The translations under genes were made by a program, and so were the position numbers. A stretch of 64,000 nucleotides of DNA from Paralichthys olivaceus (Eukaryota > Chordata > Actinopteri > Pleuronectiformes > Paralichthyidae): positions 8,528,001 to 8,592,000 of the forward strand of contig NC_091114.1 of assembly GCF_024713975.1 (NCBI RefSeq). Direction: 5' to 3'. Under the pieces are notes generated by a model, which worked only from the letters and a program-made list of their open reading frames with translations, ran no database searches and was not told where the DNA came from. This document shows, piece after piece, positions 60,601-64,000 of this stretch (the stretch's first letter is position 1; each line of letters opens with the position of its first letter).

Positions 60601-63600
60601 TTTGGATTTCTTTGACATTTGGTATTTCAAGATTTTATCTTGAATGTTTTCATTCATTTCAAGACGCAGATAACGTTTGCAAGGGCTAAATGAATCAGTG
60701 TGTTTTTCAGTGTGTCTGTGGCGAGGGAGTTTACCACCTGCAGTAGAGAGGCAACCTCACATTGCTTCCAAAGCAAAGAAAAGGATTATAAGAATTAGAA
60801 TAACAATACAGATTATTTATCAGAAAAAACTCATTTGGGACTGAAACATCTTTGCAGCAGTTAACATGAGCCCACATCCTTAAGTTCTTAAGTGAAAATA
60901 ACAAGTACAATCTGAAAACAATAAAGCGTGTCATCTCAAGCCTTTGGATTCTTGTGCCTGTTTCTGGTCTCAAAGCAAAAATAAAACTATGACATTTTGA
61001 TCTTAGTTAAACACTTGCACACTGATTAGCCCAATAGATTGTTTTGTGGGATCATCTGGGGTTTAATATCATGCCCCTTTTCCACAGAACCCGGCCAGAA
61101 AAGCTGGTTGAACTTAGGCCCCAACACTGTGCTGATCTAGGAAAAAGAGGTGTTTACATGATGACATAATTCCTGCAAAAATTTAATATATTTAACCGTG
61201 GATGCCATTTCCTTTGTCGTTTTCAGCTGAAGAGCCGAACAACGACCATTGCTGACATGCTTGAAGTCGCATACATTTAGAGTGACGTATGACATGGCTC
61301 AGCACCAGATGCTGATTCAAATAGCGATATCAGGAAGCTTGTCCACATCCTCAAGGCCTCTTCTCTCAAAGTGAGATATATACAATAAGACCACTGTCCA
61401 GTTGTGCGTCCCAGGTCATCACATGCACCTTTAAGACCTTTTTACAGCAAGTAACACATTTGAACAAAAAATAAGAATGGCACTGCTGATACGGATTAAC
61501 ACTTAACTTGGGTTTGGACCATATTTCGCCCTCTGTTTTTCTGACATGCCATGCCAGGTAGACCGCTCCCCCCTCGCCTCTTCTCGGATTAGCGTGCTCC
61601 AGCCAAAGTCAACAAGGGAGAAAGTGGAGAAACGACTTCCCTGGTTTGCACCGCGACTGCTAATGCTTCAGCAGATCTGGTGTCAGACAAGTCAGGTTTG
61701 AGAAGGTGTAATTTGTGTTCACATGTGAGGCATCATTTAAACCTGACAAATCCCCAAAAACAATTATTCTATATTAGTTTTGTCTGTGACTTTGGGCATA
61801 TTGAAGTGTTTTGTTTCTTATTTTAAAGAAGAAATATATTTATAGATATTATATTATTTATCTAAGGAATTTATATTTATATTATTTAAAAATGATGTAT
61901 CAAATCTTTCTGGCTTTGTCCTTGAGATTGCGACAGATATGAGTTTAGAAGCTGCTTACATCGAACTCATGAGCAAAACCTGAAAAATGTATGGGAAAGG
62001 GGAATATTTGTTGAAAAGAAAATGAAGCATTGCGTTAGTTCTTGATCATCCCATCAGTATAGCAACTCAGAAATACTCAGGTAAAGTTAAAATATATAAA
62101 TAAATAAAAAAAAATATATAGATCTGTCCGTCCCCGCCATAACAATAGTGCAGTTTGCAGTCTTTGTGCTATGCTAGTTAGCCTGCTACTGGCCGTAGAT
62201 TCATTTTCAGTGCAATGAAATGAGAGTGGATTAAACTTTCCCATTTAACTTTCAGAAAAGTTTATTCCTTATAGGTTGGATATAAAATGTTGAATATGAA
62301 TGTGTAAAAAAAAAAAGGGTAACAGATGTGGTTTTAAAATGTAATCCATTACATATGTTGTCAACCTGTTAATTTAGCACATAAATATCAAGAATAAAAT
62401 TGGAGGGGAAAGTGTGACACAGTCTATCTCCAGCATTGAGAGTTTCACATTCAGCGGCCAAAACGGAGGCGTAATAAGTCTGAAAATGAGGCGAGCTGCT
62501 CATAAAACAGGTTACGCAAAAGGCACCAAGACATCAACGCGCTGCTTGCCACCTCTTGATGTCAAAATTGGGTCATGTGCGCGGCCCTTCCCAACCCACC
62601 CGTGTTTAATTGCCATGTGTTGAAGAATTTCCCATGTGCACACGAACCATTCAAGTCTGGTGCGGCCTAATAATTGTTCATTTAAATCGCCTCTTTGTGC
62701 TGCTGTCTGCACTCGGGCTGCCTGTTCTTTTTTTTTTTTTTTCTTCCTCCCTCCCCCTGTCTGCATGACCTCAAATGAGATCTCTCCATGCTCAAATTGA
62801 TGATGCTGATCGAGCTGGAGCGAAATATTCTCTATTGGGACGGGATTTATACGCTGAAAAATTCCTCATTCGCCTCCCTCGGTTAACGTCCGCCACGACA
62901 TGAAAGACGTGTTTGACTATTTCAAACCAGGAGCAAAGCTGTCTTTTACAAGTGATCTTTGGCTCACAGGAGACATTCATCCTTTCCTCTGCTGGCCCCT
63001 GCTCTGCTCCATCCAATCGCCTCTTTATTCTTTTCAAAGGCTCTCTCCAGCCTCAATGAGACGAGCAAGCTGTTAGGGGTCTACGGCTGTTGACTGGATT
63101 TATCTACGAGGCGAGACAAAAAAATAATCAGCAACCGAAAAACACAGAAGCAGACTGGTGGGCAAAAAAACAACAAAAAACGACTTTAAGCGGAGCAGCC
63201 TGTGTGTGCACTGCTGATATGGATCCCCCCTTGAGAAGATTCAGGTCACTAAATCCCTCCTCAAACAGGCCACAGGAAAAAAATGTTTCCCTTCAAAGTT
63301 AGAGGAGAAACAAACAGGGTTTTTAACATGCTCTCTGCAAAAAAGAGTTTTCTGTGACTCTTCAGAATGATAAATTATATAAATGTCTTCGGAGGCCACA
63401 TTAAATGGTTCATGAAAATAGCAGGCCCTGTGAGAGTCCACTGTGACGACTCTGTGCAGCGCGCTTTGATGATAGTGAATGCTACACTGTTTTATCTGCC
63501 GTGACAAAATGCCAAAGTCCTGTAAAGGTTTCGTCCTGAGTAATTTTCCCTCTGTCGGTGTGTATTCACTGCAGCGAAGCACGGCAGTTCACCGGCATGA

Positions 63601-64000
63601 CTTTCAACGATTGCTCGGACTCGCCAATGATGGAGTTTTGTCGCAGGAGAGCTCGGATTCTTACCTGCGCTTGCTACATTCGTAAGAGGCCTCTGAAACT
63701 CTAAACGCGCCACAGAGATGAAGCGGGTCAGGTTCTGCCTCGTATTGATGTCTTAAAATATTGAATATGTCAGTTAGGTCTTGTAGCTTGTTGGGCTGTG
63801 TGTGTGTGGGTGTGTTGTGTGTGTTGAAATTCAAGCTCAGGTCAGACAGCTCCGAGTTCAGACCAAGAAAGCAGCCCCTGTCAGACTCCCCAAAACCCTC
63901 CGGGCTTGAGATGAAACAGAGAAGAGTGTGTGTGTGTGTGTCTATGAGCCCTGTGCATCTCCGGTTTGCCCGCACCCCGGACTGATATTTCCAACTTGTG

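Overview
The window reads as genomic DNA of a ray-finned fish, probably a percomorph teleost. The genes have GT-AG introns and vertebrate-type proteins. The non-coding DNA is full of long (CA)n/(TG)n tracts and of short interspersed repeats of the kind that are common in teleost genomes. The species cannot be named from the sequence. All protein-coding genes found are on the + strand; one tRNA gene is on the - strand.

Layout. (1) 1-37,290: a large multi-exon ADAMTS-like gene, best matched to adamtsl1 (punctin-1). 24 coding exons lie between 5,093 and 35,576; the first coding exon (signal peptide) is upstream of the window. The joined exons stay in frame for 1,470 residues: TSR1, ADAMTS Cys-rich module and spacer, TSR2-9, two Ig domains, TSR10-12 and a C-terminal PLAC domain. 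(2) 37,542-41,460: a compact six-exon NOD-like receptor with CARD, FISNA, NACHT, about four LRRs and a C-terminal segment I cannot classify. (3) 42,081-42,154 (-): tRNA-Ile(AAT). (4) 42,660-47,470: larp7, the 7SK RNA-binding protein, with a non-coding first exon, 12 coding exons and a CRE/ETS-type promoter. (5) 47,170-50,780: an intergenic stretch with a LINE reverse-transcriptase fossil and a 675-bp fold-back element. (6) 50,780-64,000: CpG-rich promoter and first two coding exons of col25a1 (transmembrane collagen XXV); the rest of the window is its intron 2.

The genes do not form one pathway. adamtsl1 and col25a1 encode extracellular or membrane matrix proteins, larp7 acts in nuclear RNA metabolism, and the NLR is a cytosolic immune sensor. 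The main points to follow up are the NLR with its unusual tail; an in-frame stop formed by the exon-12 splice donor of adamtsl1, which would give a natural short punctin; a three-copy repeat family carrying a CTCF-like core; a repeat block with perfect nuclear-receptor palindromes; and the fold-back element.
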